Positions 45,596-54,711 of a stretch of 64,000 bases of DNA are shown in pieces. Each line of letters starts with the position of its first letter. The first letter of the stretch is position 1. Source of the stretch: Pseudomonadota bacterium (GTDB lineage Bacteria > Pseudomonadota > Alphaproteobacteria > Rhizobiales > Hyphomicrobiaceae); the NCBI GenBank assembly GCA_018242295.1, contig JAFECE010000002.1, forward strand, positions 248,001 to 312,000. The letters are read 5' to 3'. Below the pieces are notes generated by a model. It was not told the origin of the DNA. It did not search any database and was given only the letters and a program-made list of their open reading frames with translations. The translations under genes were made by a program, and so were the position numbers.

Positions 45596-46303
45596 ATGTC
45601 GGATATGGCGAAGGCTCAACACGAGCTGGCAGGTGCCGGCTTGGAAAACGATGCAAGCGAGTCATCCGGACATAGCCGCGGCACGCTTTCGGCGATGATC
45701 TCGGTGCTGGCGCTCGTCTTCTCGGGCTACAGTCTTTGGGAAAGTTCTCTTAAGGCGCCGGAGATCAAACTCTTCGTGCCGTCTGTCATTCAATTCAGCG
45801 CACCTTACAACAATAGCAATTTCGAGGTCATTGAGGTGCCCGTCACGCTCCTGAACGATGGGGGCCGCACCGGGACGATCCTATCGATGGATCTCGAAGC
45901 GACAAACCCCAAGACCGGCGACACGAAACGTTTCTACGCCGCCGATCTCGGCAGGTGGACGATGGATAAAGCCCGCTCCAACGGCTTTGAACCATTTGCG
46001 CCGATCCCCCTGTCCGGCAAGTCAAGCAAGACGCAGACGGTGCTGTTCTACACGAACGGCCCGGCCCAAAAGCCCGATCAGCTCATTCGCGAGCCTGGCT
46101 CTTACAACTTTCGTCTGGTGCTCGATCAGGCAGAGGTTAACGATTTCGGACCCCTCGACCATATTCTTCGGCGTGGTCCCGCGCAGGTGACGTTTACAAT
46201 GGAGCTGCGCGACTACGACGCGCGTGCTTTCCAGACTGGAACGCTTCCGCTTTATTCGACGACAGGGCGCTCCGCCAAAGGCGGAGAACCCGCACAACCA
46301 TAA
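45596..46303 (+). CDS. Membrane-anchored protein of unknown function
   Basis: A 235-aa protein: a polar N-terminus of about 30 residues, one TM helix (about 30-50; LSAMISVLALVFSGYSLWES) and a beta-rich outer part of about 185 residues (VIEVPVTLLNDGGRTGTILSMDLEA, FRLVLDQAEVNDFGP) that looks like an immunoglobulin-type sandwich. No family recognised. The start could be 45596 or the ATG at 45605. Close, same-strand placement after the membrane hydrolase suggests they work together, but that is inference. Confidence 0.7.
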   Translation: MSDMAKAQHELAGAGLENDASESSGHSRGTLSAMISVLALVFSGYSLWESSLKAPEIKLFVPSVIQFSAPYNNSNFEVIEVPVTLLNDGGRTGTILSMDLEATNPKTGDTKRFYAADLGRWTMDKARSNGFEPFAPIPLSGKSSKTQTVLFYTNGPAQKPDQLIREPGSYNFRLVLDQAEVNDFGPLDHILRRGPAQVTFTMELRDYDARAFQTGTLPLYSTTGRSAKGGEPAQP

Positions 46304-46338
46304 TTGAGACGTTCATAACGCATTGCAGAGCCAGCCAA

Positions 46339-46358
46339 GTCCCACTATTTCGTGGGAC
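46339..46358 (+). other. Short perfect hairpin upstream of dusA
   Basis: GTCCCAC (46339-46345) and GTGGGAC (46352-46358) form a 7-bp perfect stem with a 6-base loop. It lies 35 bases after the preceding stop and lacks a T run. Weak terminator or mRNA structure. Confidence 0.35.
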
Positions 46359-46419
46359 GAGTTACGCGCGCGTGGGCCGTAGGTCAGTGTCCGATGCCCG
46401 CTGAAAGCAGGACCCCGGT

Positions 46420-47424
46420 TTGCAATATCAAGCCCACAGATTCTGCATTGCACCCATGATGGACTGGACTGACCGGCATTGCCGCGTCTTCCACCGTGGG
46501 CTGACGAAGCGTGCGCTGCTCTATACGGAGATGGTTACCGCCGATGCCGTCATCCACGGCGATCGCCAGCGCCTGCTCGGCTTCTCAGCCATCGAGCACC
46601 CGATCGCTCTGCAGCTTGGCGGCTCGGACCCGGCAAAGCTCGCGGAAGCGGCGGCCATTGGCGCCGGCCTCGGCTACGACGAAATCAATCTCAACATCGG
46701 CTGCCCTTCGGACCGCGTTCAGGAGGGGCGCTTCGGTGCCTGCCTGATGGCCGAGCCTGAACTGGTCGCCGCATGTGTATCAGCGATGCGCAACAGCCAG
46801 TCGAAGCCTGTCACCGTAAAATGCCGCATCGGCATCGACGATCAGGACGCGGAGGCTGACCTGCAGCGTTTCATCGACGTCGTGGCGGCGACCGGCGTCA
46901 GCACGTTTATCGTGCACGCGCGCAAGGCATGGCTGAAGGGATTATCGCCGAAAGAGAACCGCGAGGTTCCACCGCTCGATTATCAGCGCGTTTATCGCTT
47001 GAAGGCGAAGCATCCCGAACTCACCATAGTCATCAATGGTGGCATCGAGACGCTTGATGATGCGTGTCGCCACCTCGAGCATCTCGACGGCGTCATGCTC
47101 GGCCGCGCCGCCTATCAAAATCCTTACGTCCTTGCGGATGTCGATCAGAGGATTTTCGGAGATAACGACGTTGCGCCGGGAAGAGGGGAAGCGTTGTCTC
47201 GCCTGCTTCCCTACGCGGCCGAGCACATTCGCAACGGCGGCCGGTTGTCAAACATCACACGGCATGTCCTTGGTCTTTATCATGGTCAGCCGCGCGGCCG
47301 CGCATTCCGCCGCCTGCTTAGCGAGCGCGCGACGAACGCAGCGGCAACGACCGGCGTGTTGGAAGACGCGATCGCTCTCGCCGAGCACGGATACGGCCGC
47401 GAAGACCAATCGGACGCGGCGTAG
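46420..47424 (+). CDS. dusA: tRNA dihydrouridine synthase DusA
   Basis: FMN enzyme, 334 aa, that reduces U20/U20a in the D-loop of tRNA. Key features: RFCIAPMMDWTDRHCR near the N-terminus, the catalytic Cys95 in NLNIGCPSDRVQEGRFGACLM, FIVHARKAWLKGLSPKENR, and the FMN-phosphate site NGGIETLDD. The Dus group A is indicated by SPKENR. The start is a TTG with AGGA 8 bases upstream; an in-frame stop lies 18 bases before it. The permease gene follows after two bases. Confidence 0.94.
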   Translation: MQYQAHRFCIAPMMDWTDRHCRVFHRGLTKRALLYTEMVTADAVIHGDRQRLLGFSAIEHPIALQLGGSDPAKLAEAAAIGAGLGYDEINLNIGCPSDRVQEGRFGACLMAEPELVAACVSAMRNSQSKPVTVKCRIGIDDQDAEADLQRFIDVVAATGVSTFIVHARKAWLKGLSPKENREVPPLDYQRVYRLKAKHPELTIVINGGIETLDDACRHLEHLDGVMLGRAAYQNPYVLADVDQRIFGDNDVAPGRGEALSRLLPYAAEHIRNGGRLSNITRHVLGLYHGQPRGRAFRRLLSERATNAAATTGVLEDAIALAEHGYGREDQSDAA

Positions 47425-47426
47425 GA

Positions 47427-48254
47427 ATGCACGCAGCGATTTCGCCTGAACATCTGTTCGCATTGCTGGCTCTGCTTGCGATCGCCGGCCTTCTCGCGGG
47501 CTTTCTGTCGGGTCTCCTCGGCATCGGCGGCGGTGGGGTCATCGTCCCGGTGCTTTACGAGGTCTTCGGAGCGGCAGGTGTTTCCGAAGACGTCAGGATG
47601 CACGTAACGCTCGGGACGACGCTCGCCGTCATCGCGCCGACAGTGTTTCGATCATTTTCAGCATTCCGGGCACGCGGCACCGTCGATATCGAAGTCGTGA
47701 AACGCATGGGTCCCTGGATCGTCTTGGGCGTGATCGCGGGGATCGTCATTGCGCATTACGCCAGCAGCGAAGCACTTCGCTGGATATGGGTCATCTTCGG
47801 CACGGCACTCGCGGCGAAAATGTATCTCGGCAGGGATGATTGGCGGATTGCCGATAAGCTTCCTCGGCCGCCCTGGCTCGAGGGCGCAGCTGCGATCATC
47901 GGCCTCATTTCGACGCTGATGGGCATCGGCGGCGCGACGTTCACCGTTCCGCTTCTCACGCTCTACGGTATGCCGCTCCTCCGAGCCGTCGGAACAGCGA
48001 CCGGCATCGGCACGGCCATCGCCATTCCGGGCATCGCCGGATACATCATCTCTGGATGGGGCGAACCAAACCTGCCGCCGCTATCGCTGGGCTATGTCAA
48101 CCTCGGCGCATGCGTTATCGCTCCGCTGGCGGTGTTGATGGCGCCCTGGGGCGTGAAGGTTGCGCACGGCATCTCGAAACGTAAGCTCGAACTAGCGTTC
48201 GCCGTCTTCATCACGACCGTCGTCGCGCGCTTCCTTTGGACGTTGCTGACTTGA
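47427..48254 (+). CDS. TauE/SafE-family membrane permease (TSUP)
   Basis: A 275-aa inner-membrane protein with about eight hydrophobic segments in two related halves. Each half begins with the glycine-rich motif of the family (FLSGLLGIGGGGVIVPVL near residue 28 and LISTLMGIGGATFTVPLL near 152). Members export sulfite, sulfoacetate or other organosulfonates, but substrates vary widely. Its ATG lies 2 bases after dusA, so both are probably co-transcribed without a functional link. The Sox genes in the window are 27 kb away. Confidence 0.9.
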   Translation: MHAAISPEHLFALLALLAIAGLLAGFLSGLLGIGGGGVIVPVLYEVFGAAGVSEDVRMHVTLGTTLAVIAPTVFRSFSAFRARGTVDIEVVKRMGPWIVLGVIAGIVIAHYASSEALRWIWVIFGTALAAKMYLGRDDWRIADKLPRPPWLEGAAAIIGLISTLMGIGGATFTVPLLTLYGMPLLRAVGTATGIGTAIAIPGIAGYIISGWGEPNLPPLSLGYVNLGACVIAPLAVLMAPWGVKVAHGISKRKLELAFAVFITTVVARFLWTLLT

Positions 48255-48264
48255 TGCAATGCGC

Positions 48265-48295
48265 CGGCGGCTGGCTCCCGAAAGCAATGCCGCCG
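48265..48295. terminator. Hairpin between convergent genes
   Basis: CGGCGGC (48265-48271) and GCCGCCG (48289-48295) form a 7-bp GC stem between the stops of the permease and phosphomutase genes. No T run is present on either side, so termination is only suggested by position. Confidence 0.35.
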
Positions 48296-48304
48296 TCGCC
48301 CTGA

Positions 48305-49810
48305 TTAAACGGCGATCTTCTGATTGTACTCGCCGACTTCGGGAAAGCGCGCGAGCTGCTGGTCGATGTCCTTGAAGATCGCTTTCATGTTTGCTTCCGA
48401 CGTCGGACTTTCGACGACGACCACCAGCTCCGGCTTGTTCGACGATGCGCGGACGAGGCCCCAGGTTCCATCCTCGAGCATCACGCGCACGCCATTGACA
48501 GTGATGAGATCGCGGATCGCCTGACCGGCGACGCGTCCACCGGTCTCCTGCTGGCGCTTGTAATGCTCGGTAACGCGATCGACGACGTTGTACTTCTTCT
48601 CGTCGTCGCAATGCGGCGACATCGTCGGCGAGCCATAGGTCTTGGGCAACGCATCGCGAAGATCCGCAACCGTTTTTCCGGGGCTACGGTCGAGCATGTC
48701 GCAAACCGCAAGGGCCGATACCAGACCGTCGTCGTAGCCGCGGCCGAGCGGCTCGTTGAAGAAGAAGTGGCCGGACTTCTCGAAGCCCACGAGCGTCTTG
48801 TGCTCGAAATTGTAGCGCTTGATGTAGCTGTGGCCCGTCTTCCAGTAGCTGGTCGTTGCGCCGTTTGCGAGCAGCACCGGGTCGGTCGAGAACAGGCCCG
48901 TCGATTTGACGTCGACGACGAATTTGGCGTTCGGATAGATCGAAGAAATATCGCGCGCCAGCATCACGCCGACCTTGTCCGCGAAGATCTCATGCCCGTC
49001 GTTGGCGACAACGCCGCAACGATCGCCGTCGCCGTCAAAGGCGAGACCGACATCCGCGCCGGTTTCGAGCACCTTTGCCGAAACCGCATGCAGCATCTTC
49101 ATGTCTTCGGGATTGGGATTGTGGTTCGGAAATGTGTAGTCGAGGTCGGCGTTAAGCGGCACGACTTCGCAGCCGAGTGCCTCGAGAACCTTCGGAGCGA
49201 ATGCACCCGCCGTGCCGTTGCCGCTTGCAGCGACGACCTTGAGGCGACGCTTGAACTTCGGACGGTTGGTCAGTGCCTTGATGTAACGCGCTTCGAGGTC
49301 GGGAACGAAAATATACTTGCCGCCCGAGCCTTCCTGGAACTCGCCGTTGAGAACGATCGACTTCAATTCGGACATGTCATCGGGCCCGAACGTCAGCGGA
49401 CGCGACAATCCCATCTTGATGCCGGTCCAGCCGTTGTCGTTGTGGCTCGCCGTGACCATCGCGACGCCTTCGACGCCGAGCTCGAACTGCGCAAAGTAGG
49501 CCATCGGCGAAAGCGCGAGCCCGATGTCGTGAACTTCACAGCCTCCGGCCAGAAGACCCGTCATCAGCGCTTGCTTTACGGCGGCGGAATACGACCGATA
49601 GTCGTGCCCGACTACGAGACGCTTCGGAACGCCGCGCCGGGCGAAGAGCGTCGCCATGCCGAGGCCCACGGCGTTGAGGCCCATGAGGTTGATTTCTTGC
49701 GGGTAGAGCCATCGCGCATCGTATTCGCGGAAGCCGGTCGGCTTGACGAGCGGGAAGCGCTCAAAGTCGGCGGTATTCGGCTTCAGGTCGGCGCGTGGCT
49801 TCGGCAACAT
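48305..49810 (-). CDS. Phosphomannomutase/phosphoglucomutase
   Basis: A 501-aa alpha-D-phosphohexomutase that interconverts hexose 6- and 1-phosphates, giving precursors for surface polysaccharides. The phosphoserine is Ser122 in VTASHNDNGWTGIK, the metal loop is FDGDGDRCG, the sugar loop is GFEKSGHFFFNEPLGRGYDDG, and the phosphate site RASSNKPELVVVVE is near the C-terminus. AGGAGAGG lies just before the ATG. Close to AlgC/ManB-type bifunctional enzymes; the preferred sugar is not evident. Confidence 0.93.
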   Translation of the reverse strand: MLPKPRADLKPNTADFERFPLVKPTGFREYDARWLYPQEINLMGLNAVGLGMATLFARRGVPKRLVVGHDYRSYSAAVKQALMTGLLAGGCEVHDIGLALSPMAYFAQFELGVEGVAMVTASHNDNGWTGIKMGLSRPLTFGPDDMSELKSIVLNGEFQEGSGGKYIFVPDLEARYIKALTNRPKFKRRLKVVAASGNGTAGAFAPKVLEALGCEVVPLNADLDYTFPNHNPNPEDMKMLHAVSAKVLETGADVGLAFDGDGDRCGVVANDGHEIFADKVGVMLARDISSIYPNAKFVVDVKSTGLFSTDPVLLANGATTSYWKTGHSYIKRYNFEHKTLVGFEKSGHFFFNEPLGRGYDDGLVSALAVCDMLDRSPGKTVADLRDALPKTYGSPTMSPHCDDEKKYNVVDRVTEHYKRQQETGGRVAGQAIRDLITVNGVRVMLEDGTWGLVRASSNKPELVVVVESPTSEANMKAIFKDIDQQLARFPEVGEYNQKIAV

Positions 49811-49938
49811 ATGCCTCTCCTCGAACAGGATTCATTCGGGAACCTAACGCGCTGATACCAGGGCCGGGTTCCGGGGTGCGCTCTATCAGCAATGTTATGG
49901 GCGGAATAGTGGAATATTGAAGTGGCGATTGCGGATAG

Positions 49939-50514
49939 TTACTCTTGCAGCACCAGGGTGCCACCCCGCATTTCGACACGGGAAAGCCGCCCGAGGAACG
50001 ACATTCCAAGCAGCGTCCGCTCGGAAGCGCCACGCTCCGATACGACGCCTGCAACGTTTCGGACGGTAATATCGCCGATGCTGATGCGCTGAATTGTGAC
50101 AGGTGCAACTCGCGCAACGCCGTTCGCAGTCTGGGCCGTATGCGTGAAGTCGGAGGGCGTCACGGAAATCCCCGCTCGGCGTGCATCCTCGTAGGTGAGC
50201 GCGACGAGCGATGCCCCTGTATCGACCATCACATCGATATCGCGTCCGTTGATATCGGCCTCAGCCTGGAAGTGCCCATAGTTGCCAGCGGGCAGGGTCA
50301 CGACGCCGGATTGTCGACGCGGAGATTCTTCCGTGCTGGGGAGAGCGCCGTCGCTTTGTCTTAAGGACGCTTGCTGCGAAAAACCGGATGTCGCTTTTGC
50401 GCGTTCAACAAAACCGGCAAGAACCCCCGGATGCGTCAACGTATATGCAAGACCGGCGGCCCCTACCGCCGCAAGAGCGAAGGACCCGAACAAACTGACC
50501 GTTGCCGATGACAT
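49939..50514 (-). CDS. Retropepsin-like aspartic protease (TIGR02281 type), copy 1
   Basis: A 191-aa protein with one N-terminal TM helix (about 5-27) and a periplasmic retropepsin-like domain. Catalytic Asp98 is in VMVDTGASLVALTYEDA; the flap and C-terminal region (ISIGDITVRNVAGVVSERG, TLLGMSFLGRL) match the family. Such proteins act as dimers, since each chain has a single Asp. It lies 47 bases downstream of a longer homologue. Confidence 0.88.
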   Translation of the reverse strand: MSSATVSLFGSFALAAVGAAGLAYTLTHPGVLAGFVERAKATSGFSQQASLRQSDGALPSTEESPRRQSGVVTLPAGNYGHFQAEADINGRDIDVMVDTGASLVALTYEDARRAGISVTPSDFTHTAQTANGVARVAPVTIQRISIGDITVRNVAGVVSERGASERTLLGMSFLGRLSRVEMRGGTLVLQE

Positions 50515-50561
50515 TCCGGACGCCCTTGTCCAAGAGAGCAGTGCAAACCGTGATCGGCGTT

Positions 50562-51254
50562 CTATTGCCGAAGCGTCGCAAAATTGCCGGTAACTTGATA
50601 AGACGCCAAACGTCTTAAGAAACTCGTACCGAGCAGGTTTTCGTTAAGAGTTCCGGGCCGCGCGACAAGCCCTTCGACGTCGTCGATCGCCAATGGTCCA
50701 ATACGCACCGACTTCAGCCGGACCGGCGCAAGATAGTTCGTTCCGTTCGCTGTCTTGAGCGGCGTATCGAAAGTGAGATGGCTGACGTCGATGCCGGCCT
50801 TTTCGGCGTCCGATTGCCGGAGAACGACCGTCGCGGAGCCTGTGTCGATCCGCACTGTCATCGGTTGTCCGTTGACCTCGGAGTTGGCGAGAAACGTGCC
50901 GTCGTCGTTCTGGCGGATGCGCACCGAAGCAGACGTATCGCGTCGCGCCGGTGCCGCATCCGCGCTGCTTCTTTCGCTGGGGAAGAGATCCGTCAACGAG
51001 AACGAGGTGCTCTTGTTGAATGCCCCCGCGACAAGAACCGCGCCGGAGAAGCACGCAGCAATCGTCGGCCACAAGGCAAGCCGCCGTTCGCCCCGGTGAT
51101 TGAGCAGCGTCGCCATGTAGAGTGCGACGAGAATCGCGATCACTGTTGCCGCAACAGGCAGGTCGGGAACAGCGTCCAGTTTCAGCCCGCCAAACACCGT
51201 CGCGGCGAGCAGCGCGCCAAGTCCCAGAATGACCGTTAGCAGAAAGCCGAGCAT
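50562..51254 (-). CDS. Retropepsin-like aspartic protease (TIGR02281 type), copy 2
   Basis: A 230-aa homologue of the next gene with three N-terminal hydrophobic segments (about 3-22, 34-51 and 62-78) and the same protease domain: Asp137 in VRIDTGSATVVLRQSDAEKAG and the end segment LLGTSFLRRLASYQV. Sequence divergence from copy 1 is large, so the duplication is old. Function in alphaproteobacteria is unknown; a role in envelope proteolysis is inferred. Confidence 0.88.
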   Translation of the reverse strand: MLGFLLTVILGLGALLAATVFGGLKLDAVPDLPVAATVIAILVALYMATLLNHRGERRLALWPTIAACFSGAVLVAGAFNKSTSFSLTDLFPSERSSADAAPARRDTSASVRIRQNDDGTFLANSEVNGQPMTVRIDTGSATVVLRQSDAEKAGIDVSHLTFDTPLKTANGTNYLAPVRLKSVRIGPLAIDDVEGLVARPGTLNENLLGTSFLRRLASYQVTGNFATLRQ

Positions 51255-51275
51255 CGGACCCCGAATAGCAATGGA

Positions 51276-52910
51276 CTATCGCGCCTCGCCTGCGGCCTTG
51301 TAGGCCACAGTCTCGGGCACAAACGGTGAAACGGGACGCATGCGCGGTTGCCGGGCCGGACGCGGTGCGGGATCGCGGTGACGTTCCTGGCCGAGCGGCT
51401 GCAACGGTGCAATCGCGTGCAGAACGCGCTGGGGCGGAAGCATGACGGTCACTTCCGTTCCCTTCCTGAGCTCTGACTGCAGGTCGAACGTGCCGCCATG
51501 CAAGTGGATGAGGTTTTGCACGATCGGAAGCCCGAGGCCGGTGCCGCCCTCCGCGGTTTCATGCGCGAGCGAACCCTGGCCGAAAGCCTGCAGCACGCGC
51601 GGAATCTCTTCCTTCGGAATTCCCGGCCCCGTGTCCGCAACCGTCATGAATTGCCCGCCGTCCTGTGTGTGACCGACGATCAGCGTGATGCGGCCGCCTT
51701 TCGGCGTGAACTTCAAGGCATTGGAGAGCAGATTGAGGCAGATCTGGCGGAGCGCCCTGGGATCGGCCCAGACATGAGGCAAGTCCGGGGCAAAATCCTC
51801 GACGATCGTCAGAGCTTTCGCGTCGGCCTTGATCTTGACGAGGCGCTGGCAATCTGCCGCGATGTCCGTCAGACGCATCGTCTCTTCGTGCAAATCGTAG
51901 CGGCCCGCTTCGATGCGCGAGAGATCGAGAATCTCATTGATGATGCAAAGCAGGTGGTCGCCGCTCTGATAAATGCTGCGCGCATAATCGCGATAGATGT
52001 CGCTGCCGATCGGCCCGAGAAGCTCTTTCTCCATGACCTCGGAAAAGCCCATGATCGCGTTGAGCGGCGTGCGCAGTTCATGGCTCATCGTCGCGAGAAA
52101 GCGCGATTTCGCCTTATTGGCAGCTTCCGCGCGGCGACGCGCTTCGTCCGAAATGGCACCGGCCTCTTCCAGTTCCGAGATCAGGCCGTCCTTCTCGGCG
52201 CGAAATTCGACCATCGCCAGAGCGGTCGAGTGCAGGCCGCGCGCAAGATAGACGAAGAAAACGTGAATGCCGATCGCCATCGAAGCGAGCGCGAAATAGA
52301 AGGGATCGCCGAGCGTGAAGAGTCGGCCGGCCACGGCAACGGTCATCGGTACGGTGCCAGCAAGGAAGAGGCGAGGGAGCGTCGAGGCGAACGTCATCCG
52401 GATCGCGAGCACGACCATCAGCGTCGCGAATATGAAAACGTGCGAGGAAAACGTCGCGGGCGAAACGCCGTTCGGATTGTTGATCGAGATGCCGATGAGC
52501 GCGAATGCGGCGAGTGCAAAACCGTTGACGAGTTCGATCCGGTTGAAGTGGCGGCGCCATTGGCCGACGTTGACTTCGGTCCGAGGAATGGAAAGCAGCC
52601 GCCGGCATTGATCGAGCATGTAGACGCGAGAAATCGAGACGATGGCGATCCAGGTCGTCGCCTCGGTGAACGACGCCCAGAACATCGACGTGATGTAGAA
52701 GATGAAACAAAGCGCTGGCATCGCAAAGGGCGCGCTGGTCTCGTTGCGCGCGAACATCGTCAGCAGTTCGTATTCGAACTCGGGCTTATGAACGGTGCCG
52801 TGCGTCAGCCTCTCCCGGAATGATTTGAGCTCATCCCGAGAACGGCCTCGTCTTGCCGGACGTTCTGGCTGTTCAGCCGCCGGCTCGACGCTGTAGGCGT
52901 TGTCGTCCAT
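51276..52910 (-). CDS. Multi-TM sensor histidine kinase, PdhS/DivJ-like
   Basis: A 544-aa kinase. Five or six hydrophobic segments occupy about residues 63-225, then a coiled coil (about 235-265), HisKA with His277 (FLATMSHELRTPLNAIMGFSEVM) followed by ELLGPIGSDIYRDYARSIYQSGDHLL as in cell-cycle kinases of the PleC/DivJ/PdhS group, and a full HATPase domain (NLLSNALKFTPKGG, DTGPGIPKEE, GTGLGLPI). A role toward a DivK-like regulator is a reasonable guess but not shown. The start may instead be the ATG at 52943, adding 11 residues; neither has a good ribosome site. Unlike the kinase at 9.2 kb, its ATP site is intact. Confidence 0.88.
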   Translation of the reverse strand: MDDNAYSVEPAAEQPERPARRGRSRDELKSFRERLTHGTVHKPEFEYELLTMFARNETSAPFAMPALCFIFYITSMFWASFTEATTWIAIVSISRVYMLDQCRRLLSIPRTEVNVGQWRRHFNRIELVNGFALAAFALIGISINNPNGVSPATFSSHVFIFATLMVVLAIRMTFASTLPRLFLAGTVPMTVAVAGRLFTLGDPFYFALASMAIGIHVFFVYLARGLHSTALAMVEFRAEKDGLISELEEAGAISDEARRRAEAANKAKSRFLATMSHELRTPLNAIMGFSEVMEKELLGPIGSDIYRDYARSIYQSGDHLLCIINEILDLSRIEAGRYDLHEETMRLTDIAADCQRLVKIKADAKALTIVEDFAPDLPHVWADPRALRQICLNLLSNALKFTPKGGRITLIVGHTQDGGQFMTVADTGPGIPKEEIPRVLQAFGQGSLAHETAEGGTGLGLPIVQNLIHLHGGTFDLQSELRKGTEVTVMLPPQRVLHAIAPLQPLGQERHRDPAPRPARQPRMRPVSPFVPETVAYKAAGEAR

Positions 52911-53032
52911 ACCGCGCGTTGCGTCCTTTAGATGAAATGGCACGAGTTGGCGAAACCCGGGCCGCGCCGGTAAATTGGCGTCAATTTGTTAAAGCAAGAC
53001 TTAAAATCTCGCGGATTGGTTGAGGGTCTGCA

Positions 53033-53617
53033 ATGCTACCCAACCCGCCCAAGCGGCGGACCGCGGCGTCGGCGCGCCGCATAAACGGCCATTTAGCACG
53101 CTGGGGGCCCTATGTAAGGCTCGCGCTGACGTTAATTGTTGCCGCAACGGCCATTTTCACCGGCCGCGACCATTGGCGCTTGTCTCGAGGCCAGTATGAC
53201 CCGTTCCCGCCCAGTGTGAGCGGGCCCGGCCGCCCGATTGACGGCGACAGCTTGTGGGTGAACGGAAACGAGGTCAGGCTTCAGGGAATAGATGCGCCGG
53301 AAGGCCGCCAGACATGCTGGCGCGGCGGCGAGGTCTGGAAGTGCGGCGAAGACGCTTATCTCGCCCTGGCTCGCGCCATCGGCGGCGAGACCGTTACCTG
53401 CGATGTCTCCCAGAGAGATGTCTACGGTCGGCTGCTTGCCCGCTGCACCGCCGGCGGCCGCAATCTCAATGCCGGTATGGTAGCGGCCGGTATGGCGGTC
53501 GCATACGGCTCTTACAATGCAGAGGAAGCCGCCGCGCGGTCTGCCCGGCGTGGCCTGTGGGCGGGCGAATTCGACTCGCCGGCCAAATGGCGCGCTGAGA
53601 ATAAAACAGGGAGGTAA
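53033..53617 (+). CDS. Exported thermonuclease-family (SNase-like) protein
   Basis: A 194-aa protein with one N-terminal helix (about 25-45; LALTLIVAATAIFT) and an SNase-like domain (about 65-185). The staphylococcal nuclease catalytic pattern is visible: DGDSLWV, RLQGIDAPEGRQTC (Arg and Glu) and SQRDVYGRLLARC. The many Cys suggest disulfides. It probably cuts DNA or RNA in the periplasm or outside. GAGGG precedes the ATG. The gene ends 3 bases before the glutathione transferase gene. Confidence 0.88.
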   Translation: MLPNPPKRRTAASARRINGHLARWGPYVRLALTLIVAATAIFTGRDHWRLSRGQYDPFPPSVSGPGRPIDGDSLWVNGNEVRLQGIDAPEGRQTCWRGGEVWKCGEDAYLALARAIGGETVTCDVSQRDVYGRLLARCTAGGRNLNAGMVAAGMAVAYGSYNAEEAAARSARRGLWAGEFDSPAKWRAENKTGR

Positions 53618-53620
53618 GAA

Positions 53621-54232
53621 TTGCGGATCATCGAAACGCATGCAGCCCCAAGCCCGCGAAGGGTCAACATCTTCCTCGCCGAGAAAGGCATCGACGTTCC
53701 GCGCGAAGAGCTGAACATGATGGTCGATGACCTCAAGACCGGCGACTTCGCGAAGCTCAATCCCTGGGCTCGCGTGCCGGTGTTAATTCTCGATGATGGC
53801 CGCGCGATCTCCGAGACCGTCGCCATCTGCCGCTATTTCGAAGAGGTTTCGCCCGAGCCCGCATTGTTCGGCAGCGGGGCTGTCGGCAGGGCCGAGGTCG
53901 AGATGTGGAACCGGCGCATCGAGTTCGGACTCTTCAATGCGGTGTTCGCCGTTTTCCGGCATTTGCACCCGAAAATGGCGCATCTCGAAGTCCCGCAAAT
54001 CGCGGCGTGGGGCGAAGCCAACAAGGAAAAGGTCGCGCACGAATTGAAGCTGATCGATGCGCGCTTGGCGGCAAGCGCGTTTATCGCCGGCGAAAGCTAT
54101 TCGATTGCCGACATTACCGCTCTCGTCGCCATCGATTTCATGAAACCTGCACGCCTCGGACAACCCGAAGGTTTCAGCAACGTCTTGCGCTGGCATGGCG
54201 AGGTTTCAGCGCGACCGAGCGCGAAGGCCTGA
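53621..54232 (+). CDS. Glutathione S-transferase family protein
   Basis: A 203-aa protein with a thioredoxin-like N-terminal domain (about 1-80; PSPRRVNIFLAEKGIDVP, PWARVPVLILDDGRAISETVAI) and a helical C-terminal domain (about 90-200; FIAGESYSIADITALVAIDF). The start is a TTG with GGGAGG 6 bases upstream. Substrate unknown. Ends 32 bases before a convergent gene. Confidence 0.92.
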   Translation: MRIIETHAAPSPRRVNIFLAEKGIDVPREELNMMVDDLKTGDFAKLNPWARVPVLILDDGRAISETVAICRYFEEVSPEPALFGSGAVGRAEVEMWNRRIEFGLFNAVFAVFRHLHPKMAHLEVPQIAAWGEANKEKVAHELKLIDARLAASAFIAGESYSIADITALVAIDFMKPARLGQPEGFSNVLRWHGEVSARPSAKA

Positions 54233-54264
54233 CCGGTGTTCACGCCGGCAGGAGCGGCGTCCGA

Positions 54265-54711
54265 TCATCCGGGCGACTGCTGCGCGCGAACTGCCTGTGC
54301 CTCGAGATCGTCGCGGATGAGCCGCAGGTCAAAGCCGCAGCCGCCAGCCGAGGAAAGCACCTCGTCAACCGGATGAGACCGCGCCGTCGCAGCCGCCCAG
54401 ACGATGGCCGCGCGCTGACCGGAGGCACAATACGCCAGGGTCCGTTCTCCAGATGCGAATTCCTGCGCGGCCTTACCTACCACGTCGTCGGTGAAGAGGT
54501 TCTTCCGCGTTACAGGAATGTGCATATAGTCCAGACCGGCCTCGCGGGCGGCGGCCTCCGCCTCGGTGCTCGGTATCTGATCTTGTGCTTCATTGTCTGG
54601 ACGGAAATTGACCACCTTCTGAAAGCCGAGCGCCTTCACGTCGGTGAAGTCGTTTTTGCCCAGCCAGCTGCTTATGCACACTCTGTCGGAAATGGACCTG
54701 ATGGGGGGCAT
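54265..54711 (-). CDS. TIGR01244-type small phosphatase (beta-lactamase hydrolase-like domain)
   Basis: A 148-aa protein related to dual-specificity phosphatases. The phosphate loop is YCASGQRAAIVWA with the Cys and Arg expected for the family, and the N-terminus carries VVNFRPDNEAQDQIPS. Relatives are often fused or adjacent to persulfide dioxygenase genes and have been linked to sulfide metabolism, but none is adjacent here. Transcribed away from the Lrp-type regulator. Confidence 0.82.
   Translation of the reverse strand: MPPIRSISDRVCISSWLGKNDFTDVKALGFQKVVNFRPDNEAQDQIPSTEAEAAAREAGLDYMHIPVTRKNLFTDDVVGKAAQEFASGERTLAYCASGQRAAIVWAAATARSHPVDEVLSSAGGCGFDLRLIRDDLEAQAVRAQQSPG

Noticed and set aside
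48563-49855. 430-codon open frame on the plus strand opposite the phosphomutase gene
   Set aside because: Antisense shadow of a well-conserved enzyme; no domain, no ribosome site, biased composition.
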